64,000 bases of DNA from Rhodovulum sp. P5. Lineage in GTDB: Bacteria > Pseudomonadota > Alphaproteobacteria > Rhodobacterales > Rhodobacteraceae. The stretch is from contig NZ_CP015043.1 of NCBI RefSeq assembly GCF_002079305.1, positions 1-64,000 of the forward strand. The letters are read 5' to 3'. Positions 1 through 8,781 of this stretch are shown here, one piece after another; positions within the stretch are counted from its first letter, which is position 1; the number at the start of each line of letters is the position of its first letter. The translations under genes and the position numbers were made by a program. The notes under the pieces are model-generated. The model did not search any database. It was not told the DNA's origin and saw nothing but the letters and a program-made list of their open reading frames with translations.

Positions 1-265
1 CAAATGCGCAGGTCTGGCGGAACTGGCCGAGGCGATCCGTGCGGGGCGGCCGCATTTCCCCTCGGCCGAGTTCACGCTGCACCTGACCGAACTGACGCTG
101 GCCATTCAGGCCGCCGGGCCCGATGGCGCCAGCCACACGCCGGTGCACCGGTTCGACCCCGCCCCGATGCCCGACCGCACCCGCGCGGGGCGCGACTATC
201 GCCCCCTTGCACGGCCCGCGTTTCTGCCGCGGCTGGTGCAGGGGATCACCGGCAAGGGGGCATGA
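1..265 (+). CDS. C-terminal end of Gfo/Idh/MocA-family oxidoreductase (cut by window start)
   Basis: Only the last 87 or so codons are here, ending in TGA at 263-265. The complete gene is at 58289-59590 at the other end of the window. Its stop overlaps the start of the next glycosyltransferase gene by four bases (ATGA), so the two are probably translationally coupled. Confidence 0.85.
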   Translation, partial: KCAGLAELAEAIRAGRPHFPSAEFTLHLTELTLAIQAAGPDGASHTPVHRFDPAPMPDRTRAGRDYRPLARPAFLPRLVQGITGKGA

Positions 266-1572
266 CAATGGAGATGACACCGATGAACCGGGCCAAAACC
301 GCCCCCGCCGCGCAGGCCGGCGCCCTGCCGCGCATCGCCTATCTGGTCGGGCAGTTTCCCGAAGCCTCGCTGACCTTCATCACCCGCGAGATCGAGGAAT
401 TGCGCGCGCTGGGGGCAGAGGTTCTGACCTGTTCGATCCGCAAGACCCCGCCGGTGCAGCATCCCGGCGCGTCGGAAAAGGCGATGGCGGAGACCACTTT
501 CAACGTGCTGGCCGCGGCGCGCAACCCGCTGCGGTTCGCGGCCTCGCTGGTCTGGCTGGCCCGCCGGCCGCGCCGGGCGCTGGCCGCGCTGAAGCTGGCG
601 CTGGCCACCAGCGGGCCGGGGCCGCGGGCGATGCTGTACCAGATCATCTATTTCATCGAGGCCGCGATCCTGGCCCGCCATCTGGAACGGCAGGGGGTGG
701 GCCATGTGCACAGCCATTTCGTGGTGGGCAACTGCACCGTCGCGATGCTGGTGGCCGAGATGACCGCGATCCGCTTCAGCTTTACCCTGCACGGGCCGGC
801 GGACCTGTTCGAACCCTTCCGCTGGCGGCTGGACGAAAAGGTCGCGCGGGCCGATTTCGTCTCGACGATTTCGTATTACGCGCGCAGCCAGATCATGTTC
901 TTTTCCGACCCCGCCCATTGGGAGAAGATCCGGATCATCCATTGCGGGGTCCGGCCCGCGCTTTACGAAACGCCGCCGGGGCCGCCGATCCCGCCCCGGG
1001 CCGAGGGCGAGATCCGGCTGCTGTTCGTGGGGCGGCTGGCGCCGGTCAAGGGGCTGCGGGTCCTGCTGGAGGCGCTGGCGGAGCTTGCCCCCGAGATCCC
1101 CGGTCTGCGGCTGGTGCTGGTGGGCGACGGCCCCGACCGTGCCCGGCTGGAAGAGGCGGCCGCGCCACTGGGCGACCGCGTGACCTTTACCGGCTACCTG
1201 TCCCAGGACGAGGTCGCCGGGGCCATGCAAGGCACCGATATCTGCGTGCTGCCGAGTTTCGCCGAGGGCGTGCCGGTGGTGCTGATGGAGGCGTTCGCCA
1301 GCGCCAAGCCGGTGATCGCGACCCAGGTCGCCGGGGTGGGGGAGCTGGTGGCGCAGGGCGAAAGCGGCCTGATCGTGCCGCCGGGCGACCGTGACAGCCT
1401 GATCGCGGCGATCCGCAAACTGGCCGCCGATCCGGACCTGCGGGCGCGGATGGGCGCGGCCGGGCGCGCGAAGGTGGTCGCCGATTTCGATATCTCGGTC
1501 GAGGCGTCGCGGCTGGCGCGGCTGTTCGCGGGACAGGCGGGCGATGCGGTGCGCCCCGATCCCTTGTCCTGA
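262..1572 (+). CDS. GT4-type glycosyltransferase, exopolysaccharide assembly
   Basis: Product of 436 residues with the two-domain plan of GT4 (GT-B fold) glycosyltransferases. The N-terminal half has PRIAYLVGQFPEASLTFI, the form seen in colanic-acid and EPS transferases. The C-terminal half has the nucleotide-sugar part, with LLFVGRLAPVKG and the PSFAEGVPVVLMEAFA segment carrying the EX7E-type acidic residues. It should add one sugar to the lipid-linked repeat unit on the cytoplasmic face of the membrane; donor and acceptor cannot be read. The start is the ATG overlapping the upstream stop (ATGA), preceded by a G-rich AAGGGGG site. More upstream in-frame codons lie inside the previous gene. 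The same gene is read again at 59587-60897. Confidence 0.9.
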   Translation: MTMEMTPMNRAKTAPAAQAGALPRIAYLVGQFPEASLTFITREIEELRALGAEVLTCSIRKTPPVQHPGASEKAMAETTFNVLAAARNPLRFAASLVWLARRPRRALAALKLALATSGPGPRAMLYQIIYFIEAAILARHLERQGVGHVHSHFVVGNCTVAMLVAEMTAIRFSFTLHGPADLFEPFRWRLDEKVARADFVSTISYYARSQIMFFSDPAHWEKIRIIHCGVRPALYETPPGPPIPPRAEGEIRLLFVGRLAPVKGLRVLLEALAELAPEIPGLRLVLVGDGPDRARLEEAAAPLGDRVTFTGYLSQDEVAGAMQGTDICVLPSFAEGVPVVLMEAFASAKPVIATQVAGVGELVAQGESGLIVPPGDRDSLIAAIRKLAADPDLRARMGAAGRAKVVADFDISVEASRLARLFAGQAGDAVRPDPLS

Positions 1573-1677
1573 GCGCGTTTCAGACCGGCCCGGCCTGACG
1601 ACCCGGGCGTTGCCCGTTGGGGCCGGTCCCCCCGGTCACATATCCGGCCACGCAGCCGGCCAAACGGGCCGGGGGTC
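1573..1677. terminator. Convergent intergenic gap with GC-rich stems
   Basis: This 105-base gap separates the stops of two convergent genes. It holds several short GC-rich inverted stretches, including CGGGC-GTT-GCCCG and repeated CCGGCC/GGCCGG, but no T tract. It may act as a bidirectional terminator, but no single clear structure can be chosen. Confidence 0.3.
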
Positions 1678-3252
1678 TCAGATGATCGCGAGGTTCCCGG
1701 TGGCGACGGCGGTGCCATAGACGATGGCATTGGCCGTGGCATGGGCCAGGATCGGGTCGGTGACATTGCCCCTGCGGCGCATGACCGCCGAGAAGATGAG
1801 CCCCGCGACGAACGCCTCGGCCCAGCGGTCGTGCAGCGCGGCGAACAGCCCCGCCGAGACAACCGCCGCCAGAACCGTCCAGAGCCGGCCGGAGCCGAGC
1901 CGCAGCCGCTCTTCCAGGTAGTCGCGGAAGAACAGCTCCTCGACCAGCGGCACCAGAACCACCGTGCCCAGCCCCCTGAAGATGAACCAGCCGATCAAAA
2001 GCCCGCCCGACAGCGCGCCATAGGGCGGGGTGTCCGTCGGGGCGACGGGGATCAGGACCCAGTAAAGCCCGATCACGGCCCCCGCGGCCAGCGCCACGGG
2101 ATCGGCCCGCCAGGCCAGCCGGCGATAGACCGGCAAGAAGCCGGCCACCACCGCGGCCACCAGCAGAACCCGGCCGGGATAGAGCATCCCCGGCGCCTGC
2201 GAAATCGTGGAGACGATCAGCGCGCTCAGCATGAAGACCGCGAAGGGCAGGATCCGCGCCACCGCCGGGTCGCGCCAGAACGGCAGGGCCGGGGCAGGGG
2301 GGCGGGCCGGCGCGGCGGCGGCCGGCCCGTTCCGCTTGAGCGCGGGCACGGTTTGCGCAAGGGCGATGATCCCCAGCGCGATCAGGGTGAACAAAAGCCA
2401 GCCCGCATGGCTGTGGAACCCGCCAACGGCCAGCGCGGAATTGCCCTCCAGCCCGATGATCAGAAGCAGCGCGATCCGCACCACATTGAAGGTCATGGAG
2501 GCCGCGATCCCCAGCGGGTAGAGCAGCAGGACCCGGGGAAACCGCAGATCGTGGCGGAAGAGGAACAGGTAGAGCGTCACGAAAAGCACCACCAGGGCGA
2601 TGCCCTCGATGCCCGAACAGGCCGGCGCGATCGAGATCGAGAACGCCTCGGTGCCGATTTCCTTGTTTGCGGGGTTGGAGATGACGTCATAGCCCAGCGT
2701 CCGGACGATCCATGTCACGATATCGAAGGTCGCCGTGGCCAGTGTTTCCAGCCGCCAGACCGAGCGCACCTGGATCGCCAGAAGCGGCGTCAGGAAACCG
2801 CCGACAAGCACGGGCAGCAGGGTCCACCGGTTGTCCCGCGCAAGCTGCCACCAGGCCCGGGGCGGGGCCAGCCACAGGCACAGCGACAAGAGCATCACTG
2901 CGGTCCCCCCGGCCCAGAGCGCAAATCCCGGGGTCGGTGCGACGGTGCCGGGGGTGCCCCGCAGCAGCACCAGCGGCGACAGCATCAGCACCGCGCCCAG
3001 CCCGTTGACCGCCAGGGGCCAGAGGTTCTGGCCCGCCGTGCGGAACAGTTGCCGCAGGGCATCGCGGTTGAACATCGCAAACAGCGCGAAGGCGGCGACA
3101 AGGCAATAGGTCGAGATGATCAGGCCGCTGGACGCCTGGCAGAGCACGAGCGGATAGCTGGCATGGCAATGGGATTCCACGATCAGCTTGTAGACGAGGC
3201 CCGCGCCGCCAAGTTCGGCAACAAGCAGGAGGAAACCGGTCAGAAGGGGCAT
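1678..3252 (-). CDS. xrtE: Exosortase E fused to CPBP-type membrane protease (XrtE)
   Basis: A polytopic membrane protein of 524 residues made of two enzymes. The first half is an exosortase: cysteine 212 in ACSGIEG, arginine 259 in NVVRIALL and histidines 280/282 in GGFHSHAGW form the Cys-Arg-His set. The second half is a CPBP (CAAX-type) protease with the glutamate pair 438-439 in VEELFFRDYLEERL, a FAALHDRW segment and a terminal HATANAIVYG segment. This fusion is the known form of exosortase E, which in roseobacters works on VPEID-CTERM proteins, cutting them at the membrane after Sec export. No VPEID substrate was noticed in this window. ATG at 3252 is preferred to a TTG at 3264; the ribosome site is weak. 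Read again at 61003-62577. Confidence 0.88.
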   Translation of the reverse strand: MPLLTGFLLLVAELGGAGLVYKLIVESHCHASYPLVLCQASSGLIISTYCLVAAFALFAMFNRDALRQLFRTAGQNLWPLAVNGLGAVLMLSPLVLLRGTPGTVAPTPGFALWAGGTAVMLLSLCLWLAPPRAWWQLARDNRWTLLPVLVGGFLTPLLAIQVRSVWRLETLATATFDIVTWIVRTLGYDVISNPANKEIGTEAFSISIAPACSGIEGIALVVLFVTLYLFLFRHDLRFPRVLLLYPLGIAASMTFNVVRIALLLIIGLEGNSALAVGGFHSHAGWLLFTLIALGIIALAQTVPALKRNGPAAAAPARPPAPALPFWRDPAVARILPFAVFMLSALIVSTISQAPGMLYPGRVLLVAAVVAGFLPVYRRLAWRADPVALAAGAVIGLYWVLIPVAPTDTPPYGALSGGLLIGWFIFRGLGTVVLVPLVEELFFRDYLEERLRLGSGRLWTVLAAVVSAGLFAALHDRWAEAFVAGLIFSAVMRRRGNVTDPILAHATANAIVYGTAVATGNLAII

Positions 3253-3402
3253 ATCGGGTCTCAATCGTTGCTTCGGGTCGCGTGTCGGGCGGAATGGGCA
3301 TCGTGATCGGGACGGGCCCGGACGGCGGCCCCGGTCCGCGCCGCGGGGCGACGCGGATGCCGGGGCAGGGGGGGCGTCAGGTCCCCTGTGCCAGATCCGC
3401 GG
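3253..3402. other. Intergenic stretch between flippase and xrtE
   Basis: About 150 GC-rich bases separate two genes of the same (minus) orientation. No clear promoter or terminator is visible. The spacing is long enough for xrtE to have its own promoter. Confidence 0.3.
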
Positions 3403-4764
3403 TTACAGAAGTGCAAAGATCGCCCCCAGGGCCACCAGGGACAGCCCGAAAATCGCCGCGTCAAAAACGGTCTGCCGCTGTCCCAGGATATGGCGGGTCT
3501 TGCTCAGGATATAGGGCACGGCAAGGCCGGGGCTGGTCACCGCGGCCAGGATGGCCCCCTCGATCCCGAAGAACCTGTAGCCCAGGGGCAGGAACACGCA
3601 GATCGCCGCCGCCCGCTGGGCCGAGATCAGCATCACCGCCCGGCTGTCGCCGCTGTTGAGAACCAGGTTGCCCAGGCTGTCATAGCGCATGATCAGGAAG
3701 ACCGGCGACAGCAGCTGCAGATAGCGCCCGGCCTCGTGATATTCCTCGGTATACAGCGTGTCGATCAGCCAGGGGCCCAGCAGGAACGCCACCAGGAAGC
3801 CGCTGAAACAGAAGAAATCGACCGCGGTCTGGACCTTGCGGTAAAGCCGGGCGACCTCGTCGGGGCGCGAGCGCATCACCTCGGCCACGACCGGGAAGGT
3901 CACGTAGGAATTGAGCTGGTTCAACAGGACCCGGCCCGATTCCACCCAGATCTGGGCGATGACGTAGATCCCGAACAGCGTCGCCTCCAGCAGGCCGCCG
4001 AGGATCAGCTTGTCGGCGTTGAGCGCCACGAAGGTCAGCGCCGAGGACAGCAGCAGCCATTTGCCGAACTGCCACAGCCGCGCGGCGATTTCGCCATCCC
4101 ATTCGAACCGCATCCGCGGCCCGGGCAGGAACAGATGGGTGAAGACGCAGTTCAGCAGGTTGCCAAGCAGCATCCCCGCCATCAGCGCCCAGACCGTGGG
4201 GCTGATCTGGGCCGCGCCGATCATCGTCGGGATCACGCAAAGCTGGGCCACGATGCGCAACAGCACAAGGCGGCGGTTTTCCAGCCGCCGCATCACCAGT
4301 TCGCGCGAGGTCGAGGCCAGCCCGTCAAGGATCGGCGAGATCGCGATCATGGCGATGACGCCCGGCATTTCCGGCTGGGCATAGACGGAATCGGGCGGGA
4401 ACAGACCCTCTGGCAGAAGCCACAGGCCGATGCCCGCCGCGAGGATGCCCGCCCCGATGACGATGCCGCGCAACACCTTGACGACCCAGGCCACGCGCAG
4501 GAACCGGTCATCGGCCCCGTCGATTTCGCGCATGATCGAGCGGTTGATGCCGATATCGGTGAACAGGGTCACCGCCGTCATCACCGCGGCGGCCAGCGCC
4601 AGCATGCCGAAGGCTTCGGGCATCAGCAGCCGGGTCATGATCAGGTTCGAGATCAGGCTGAACAGTCGCTGGACGATGGTCATCGCCAGATGCCAGCCCC
4701 CCGCGCTCATCGCGCGCGCCCCGAGAGAGCTTTTCTGGGGGATCAGGTCGAGGATGCGTTTCAC
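3403..4764 (-). CDS. Wzx-like polysaccharide flippase (MOP family)
   Basis: A hydrophobic protein of about 453 residues with a dozen or so membrane segments, in the pattern of the polysaccharide transporter (PST) branch of the MOP superfamily. An N-terminal amphipathic stretch (ARAMSAGGWHLAMTIVQRLFSLIS) leads into a TRLLMPEAFGMLALAAAVMT-like region typical of lipopolysaccharide flippases. It would turn the undecaprenyl-linked repeat unit across the inner membrane for the polymerase at 32078. The GTG at 4764 (protein start VKRILDLIPQKSS) is chosen because codons further upstream run into a probable promoter region. ATG at 4710 is a shorter option. The ribosome site is weak for either. The second reading (from 62728) is cut by the end of the window. 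Confidence 0.85.
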   Translation of the reverse strand: MKRILDLIPQKSSLGARAMSAGGWHLAMTIVQRLFSLISNLIMTRLLMPEAFGMLALAAAVMTAVTLFTDIGINRSIMREIDGADDRFLRVAWVVKVLRGIVIGAGILAAGIGLWLLPEGLFPPDSVYAQPEMPGVIAMIAISPILDGLASTSRELVMRRLENRRLVLLRIVAQLCVIPTMIGAAQISPTVWALMAGMLLGNLLNCVFTHLFLPGPRMRFEWDGEIAARLWQFGKWLLLSSALTFVALNADKLILGGLLEATLFGIYVIAQIWVESGRVLLNQLNSYVTFPVVAEVMRSRPDEVARLYRKVQTAVDFFCFSGFLVAFLLGPWLIDTLYTEEYHEAGRYLQLLSPVFLIMRYDSLGNLVLNSGDSRAVMLISAQRAAAICVFLPLGYRFFGIEGAILAAVTSPGLAVPYILSKTRHILGQRQTVFDAAIFGLSLVALGAIFALL

Positions 4765-4982
4765 GGTTGCGGTCCCAGGCGGATGCTTGCGCGTATCTCT
4801 AGCGGAACATGGCCGGAGTACGAGGCGAAAATTTGCAGCCGGGGCCCGATGTTGCGGTCCTGCACCCCGCAAACGGGGCCGGGCGCGGCGGCAACCATGA
4901 TCGTCCGGCGGGCTTCTTCCGGCGGAAAATGCCGGTATAGAGAGGGCGACGGATTCCGCAAGAAGGCACCGGAGGAACGGAC

Positions 4983-5918
4983 ATGACCTCAGTTACGTCA
5001 AGATCGGTGGCGGTTTACGGGGCCTTGCGCTCCGGCACGACGTTGCTGCGGCTGATGCTGGACGGGCATCCGGCGCTGTCCTGCCCCGGGGAAACCGATT
5101 TCCTGTTCGACCATGTCGTTTTCGACGGGGCCCGGCCCGGCTATGACGCGGAAGCGCTGGAAAACGACCGCATCTATCGCGACCATCGCGATCTCTATCC
5201 CGACCGCCCGCTGGCAGACCTGACGCCCGACGCCCTGATCGACCGCATCGCCGGGGCGGACCAGACCGCGGTTCTGATGCTGCACCGGCATCTGGACCGG
5301 CTGCTGGAGGTCTATCCGGACATGCGGATCATCCACCTGGTGCGCGATCCCCGGGATGTGGCCCGCTCCAGCATCGGGATGGGCTGGGCCGGAACGGTCT
5401 ATTACGGCGTCGATCACTGGATCGATACCGAAACCGGCTGGCAGGCCCTGTGCGGGACGCTGAAACCGGAGCAGGTGATCCAGATCTCTTACGAGGACCT
5501 GATCAACGCCCCCGAAGCGACCCTGCGCAAGCTGTGCGATTTCATCGGGATCGAATTCGTCCCCGGGATGCTGCAATATGACGAGACCAGCACCTATTCC
5601 AGCCCCGACCCCAGCCTTGTGGCCCAGTGGAAGCGCAAGATGACCGCCAGAGAGGTCGGGCTGGTCGAGCACAAGGTCGGCGGGCTTCTGGCGCAGGCGG
5701 GTTATGCGCCCAGCGGCTATCCGGCGCGCGCGCCGGGGCGGTTGGGCCGGCTGGCGCTGCGGCTGAACAACCGGCGCCTTGTGCTGTCGCGGCGGATCGA
5801 ACGATACGGCCTGCGCGATGCGCTGCTTGTCTTCGCGGCCAGCAGGCTGGGCGTGCCATCCCTGGCGCAGGGGGCACAGCGCAGGATCGACGGCAAGACC
5901 GTCCGCTATCTGAAATAA
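4983..5918 (+). CDS. Sulfotransferase family protein
   Basis: A 311-residue soluble protein. Residues 13-26 (GALRSGTTLLRLML) are the 5'-phosphosulfate loop that binds PAPS. Residues 115-130 (RIIHLVRDPRDVARSS) are the 3'-phosphate binding segment with the conserved Arg and Ser. It probably moves sulfate from PAPS to a sugar hydroxyl of the exopolysaccharide or of a surface glycan. A strong ribosome site (GGAGG, seven bases before ATG) supports the start. It lies divergent from the flippase gene, with about 220 bases between them. A second, different sulfotransferase is at 56330. Confidence 0.9.
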   Translation: MTSVTSRSVAVYGALRSGTTLLRLMLDGHPALSCPGETDFLFDHVVFDGARPGYDAEALENDRIYRDHRDLYPDRPLADLTPDALIDRIAGADQTAVLMLHRHLDRLLEVYPDMRIIHLVRDPRDVARSSIGMGWAGTVYYGVDHWIDTETGWQALCGTLKPEQVIQISYEDLINAPEATLRKLCDFIGIEFVPGMLQYDETSTYSSPDPSLVAQWKRKMTAREVGLVEHKVGGLLAQAGYAPSGYPARAPGRLGRLALRLNNRRLVLSRRIERYGLRDALLVFAASRLGVPSLAQGAQRRIDGKTVRYLK

Positions 5919-5946
5919 CGCGCCCCGTGCCGCGGGTCCGGCCGGT

Positions 5947-6639
5947 TCAGGGCCGGGTGGCGCCGTCGTCGCCACTCTCGCCGGTGTCGTCCCCGGCGGT
6001 CTCTGGCGGCAGGGCGGCCAGCGGCCGGGGATCGACCAGAAGCGCCAGCACCCAGCCGGCCAGGAACCCGCCCAGATGGGTCTCCCACGCCAGGTGCCCG
6101 CCCATCGCCCACCACAGAACCAGGTTCAGCCCCGCCAGAAGCAACACCGCGCGCCCCACGGGCCAGAGCCCCTCGTCATAGGTATAGCGGTCGACATAGG
6201 CCCAGGCGAGGATGCCGCCCGCCAGCCCGAACAGGGCCCCCGACGCCCCCACCATCGGCCGCAGGTCGGAGGCGAGAAGCGCAAACCCCGCCGCGCCGCC
6301 CAGGATCGCGCCGGCATAAAGCACGGCAAAGCCGCGCGTGCCCACCCGGTCGAGCACCGCGCGCCCCAGCGACCACAGCGTGACCATGTTCACGGCCAGA
6401 TGCACCGGCCCGCCATGCAGGAACCCGTAGGTGAAGAACATCGCATAGGGTTGCGCGGCATAGTTGGGCTTCCAGTCGTTCAGAAGCCCGGGCCAGAACC
6501 CGCCATAGTCATAGGCAAGCTGGCGCAGCCGGGACGGCCCGATCAGCCCCGCATCGGCCAGCGACAGCGCGGCCTCGATCACGGTGCAAAGCGCGATGAG
6601 CCCGTAAAGCAGCCAGTGCCTGCGCGTCAGTACCGCCAC
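5947..6639 (-). CDS. Rhomboid-family intramembrane serine protease
   Basis: A 230-residue protein with about six membrane segments. It carries the rhomboid signature: HLAVN with His80 and Asn84, the catalytic serine Ser133 in GASG, and the base His188 in ETHLGG. Rhomboids cut membrane segments within the bilayer. It is the last gene of the export operon: its start overlaps the end of the outer-membrane barrel gene by 13 bases, which implies coupled translation. That placement hints at a substrate in the polysaccharide or CTERM-protein system, but this is inference. The acidic, polar tail (GDDTGESGDDGATRP) is cytoplasmic or periplasmic and not part of the catalytic fold. It is not convincingly a rhombosortase, since no GlyGly-CTERM protein was seen. 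Confidence 0.9.
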   Translation of the reverse strand: MAVLTRRHWLLYGLIALCTVIEAALSLADAGLIGPSRLRQLAYDYGGFWPGLLNDWKPNYAAQPYAMFFTYGFLHGGPVHLAVNMVTLWSLGRAVLDRVGTRGFAVLYAGAILGGAAGFALLASDLRPMVGASGALFGLAGGILAWAYVDRYTYDEGLWPVGRAVLLLAGLNLVLWWAMGGHLAWETHLGGFLAGWVLALLVDPRPLAALPPETAGDDTGESGDDGATRP

Positions 6640-8003
6640 CGGAAGCTTTTCTCCAGGCCGAGGAAGACGGTTCCGCTTTCCTCCTCGTCGCCGCCCCGGT
6701 CGCGGGAGAAGCTGTGCGCATAGCTGCCGATCGCGTCCCAGTCACGGGTCAGCCGGTGCCGGTAGGCCAGGCTCAGATCGACCCGCTGCGTATCGTCGAC
6801 CCCGGCCCCGACATAATCGGTCGCGGCCAGCATGAGGCCCGCCTGCACGCTCGCCTCGGGCGAGAGTTCCTGCAGATAGGTCAGGTTCAGGCGGCTGTTC
6901 AGGGCCTCGTCCCCGTCGCTGCTGGTGGTGAAGCCCTGGGCAAAGCTGGCCGACAATGCGGCGCGGGGCAGTTCCCGGCGCCAGATCAGATCGTAAAGCG
7001 GGCGCAGGTTGTCGTTTTCGCCCTGGCTGGCGCCGATGCCGGCCAGGAAGGTGCCGGCCGGCAATTCGAAACGGCGGGCAAGGCGGGCGGTGTCGCGCCG
7101 CTCCCCGCTGTCGTTGAGGTCCGATTTCAGGCTGCCGGTGATCGCGCCGTCGGGCCGCGTTTCGGTAAAGGACAGCGTGTAATAGCCCCCCACCGCCTTG
7201 CTGTCGGTGCCGGGGCCATAGCCGGTGATGACCTCCGACCGGCCGGCCTCGATCTCGGCGGTCAGCGTCTTGGTGACCCCAAGCACGAGCCCCGCCCCGA
7301 TGGCCGTGCGATCGGTGTCCTGTCCGTTGTTGTCGCGATCGCTGCGCGACAGGCTGGTGACCAGCCGGGCGCCGATCCGGTCGTCGATGTCGAAGCGCAG
7401 CGTCGCCGCGGCCGAGGCGGTTTCCCGGTCGTCGAGATCGGTGCGCTGGGTGTCGGAATAGACCGTCGCGCCATAGCCCAGTTCCAGCGTGCCGCCGAAC
7501 CGCGCGGTGCGGCCGAATTCCAGCGCCGCGGTGCCGGTATAGGTTTCCACCGTGCCGCCGTCGATCACCACCACGTCCTGGGTCAGCGGAATGCTCAGCG
7601 TCAGGTCGTCGATGTCGCCCTGGCGATAGCCGAAGGCGAGGTCGAACTTGGTATCGCGCGAATCCCGGCCATAGCCGAGCCGCAGCGCCCGGTCGGTGAA
7701 ATTGCTGGTGGGGCTGGAGGCGTTGGTCTCGCCCCATTCCGCCTGGCCGCTGGCGCTGAAGGTGAAATAGGAACTCCGGCTCTGCCGGATCATCGAGAAG
7801 CCCAGCCCCAGCGCGGCGCGGGCGGTGTCCTCGGTATCGGTTCCGCCATCCCAGGTCATCCCCGGGGTCAGCGTCAGCGTGGCGGTGTTGGCGCCGGTCT
7901 GCTGGGCCGGTCCGGGCTGGGCAAAGACGACAAGAAGGCCCGCCGCAGCGAGCCCCCGTCGCAGCCCCGCCCGGGCGGGGCCGGTCATGGAATGGCGCCT
8001 CAT
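6627..8003 (-). CDS. PEP-CTERM-type outer-membrane beta-barrel protein of the EPS operon
   Basis: A 458-residue protein with a signal peptide (RRGLAAAGLLVVFAQPGPAQQ) and then a long series of alternating hydrophobic/polar strands with many Gly, Thr, Asp and Arg residues. It ends in an aromatic residue (SFRWRY), as outer-membrane barrels do. The pattern matches the outer-membrane proteins that accompany PEP-CTERM/EPS export clusters. It may form the outer-membrane conduit that the short Wza-like protein lacks. Start: ATG 8003, or ATG 7988, which has a better GAGGCG ribosome site. Only four bases separate it from the upstream export gene, and its 3' end overlaps the rhomboid gene. Confidence 0.82.
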   Translation of the reverse strand: MRRHSMTGPARAGLRRGLAAAGLLVVFAQPGPAQQTGANTATLTLTPGMTWDGGTDTEDTARAALGLGFSMIRQSRSSYFTFSASGQAEWGETNASSPTSNFTDRALRLGYGRDSRDTKFDLAFGYRQGDIDDLTLSIPLTQDVVVIDGGTVETYTGTAALEFGRTARFGGTLELGYGATVYSDTQRTDLDDRETASAAATLRFDIDDRIGARLVTSLSRSDRDNNGQDTDRTAIGAGLVLGVTKTLTAEIEAGRSEVITGYGPGTDSKAVGGYYTLSFTETRPDGAITGSLKSDLNDSGERRDTARLARRFELPAGTFLAGIGASQGENDNLRPLYDLIWRRELPRAALSASFAQGFTTSSDGDEALNSRLNLTYLQELSPEASVQAGLMLAATDYVGAGVDDTQRVDLSLAYRHRLTRDWDAIGSYAHSFSRDRGGDEEESGTVFLGLEKSFRWRY

Positions 8004-8007
8004 CGGA

Positions 8008-8625
8008 TCACTCGAACAGGCGCCGTTCGGGGACGAGGATCACGTCGCCGTCCCGAAGGGTGATGTCACGGGCCATCGTCGCCCCGCGCATGATCGCGTG
8101 ATAGTCGATCTGATAGACCTTCTGGGCCCCGGTCTTGGGATCGGCCCGGCGCAGCTGGATCCGCTTGGTCGCGGCAAAGTTGGTCAGCCCGCCGCCCAGC
8201 GACAGCGCCTGCAGGAAGGTGGTGCCCTTCTCGACCTCGCGCAGGCCCGGCGTGCCGACCTCGCCCAGGAAGTAGACATTGATCACCGGCCCCAGATAGC
8301 CATCCGCCGCCGACCCGTCGTCGGTTGCGGGCTGCACCGCGACGAACACGTTGGGCGTGATCGTGAAATTGCCGGAAATCGCCGAGGTGATGGCGGATTC
8401 GATCTGCCCCACGGTCCGGCCGGCAGCGACGAGCGAACCGGCGAAGGGGAAGCTGATGCGGCCATCGGGCAGCACCACGAGCGAGCGGTTGAGGCTGTTG
8501 TCCTCAAGCACCTCGACGCTCAGCACATCTCCGGGCTTCACGCGGTACTGTTCCTGGGCTTGCGCGGCGGCGGCCGCAAGGACCAGCATCAGGCCCGCAA
8601 CGATACGTTTCAGAAAAAGCGCCAT
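8008..8625 (-). CDS. Wza-like polysaccharide export protein (short form)
   Basis: A 205-residue protein with a signal peptide (LKRIVAGLMLVLAAAAAQAQ). The polysaccharide export domain follows (YRVKPGDVLSVEVLEDN, then LPDGRISFPFAGSLVAAGRTVGQIE), and after it a soluble ligand-binding beta-grasp segment (VYFLGEVGTPGLREVEKGTTFLQALSLGGG). No lipobox cysteine and no C-terminal transmembrane helix are visible, so it is shorter than E. coli Wza and resembles the PEP-CTERM-associated export proteins. The ATG at 8625 follows GGAAGG and begins the signal peptide; upstream in-frame codons are not needed. It lies in one transcription unit with prsT, the barrel protein and the rhomboid. Confidence 0.88.
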   Translation of the reverse strand: MALFLKRIVAGLMLVLAAAAAQAQEQYRVKPGDVLSVEVLEDNSLNRSLVVLPDGRISFPFAGSLVAAGRTVGQIESAITSAISGNFTITPNVFVAVQPATDDGSAADGYLGPVINVYFLGEVGTPGLREVEKGTTFLQALSLGGGLTNFAATKRIQLRRADPKTGAQKVYQIDYHAIMRGATMARDITLRDGDVILVPERRLFE

Positions 8626-8781
8626 GATGTATCTGCCTTCCTGCCATATTTTGCGGCATTGTCCCCGGCCCGGCCGGTCAAGGAAAGCGCATAATGGCAT
8701 TCGGGGCCGGATGTAAGTCCGAGTGTAGTCTCCCAGTCACGCCCGATGGACGCACCCGGCCCGAACCGGCCCCTCTGGCGG
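8626..8781. other. Gap between prsT and the export gene
   Basis: About 155 bases separate the prsT stop from the export gene on the minus strand. A separate promoter is possible, but none can be named with confidence. Confidence 0.3.

Larger units (their letters stand above)
1..4675. repeat. First reading of the circular overlap (equals 59326-64000)
   Basis: This segment is the same as 59326-64000. The first and last bases match in spot checks, and every gene in it has an identical translation in the second copy at a constant offset of 59,325. The simplest reading is that the window runs past the closing point of a circular molecule of 59,325 bp. A true 4.7-kb direct repeat at the ends of a linear molecule would look the same here. 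It contains the end of an oxidoreductase gene, a GT4 glycosyltransferase, xrtE and most of the flippase gene. Confidence 0.93.

Noticed and set aside
5947..6639. Calling the rhomboid a rhombosortase
   Set aside because: No GlyGly-CTERM protein was seen, and the sequence reads as an ordinary rhomboid.
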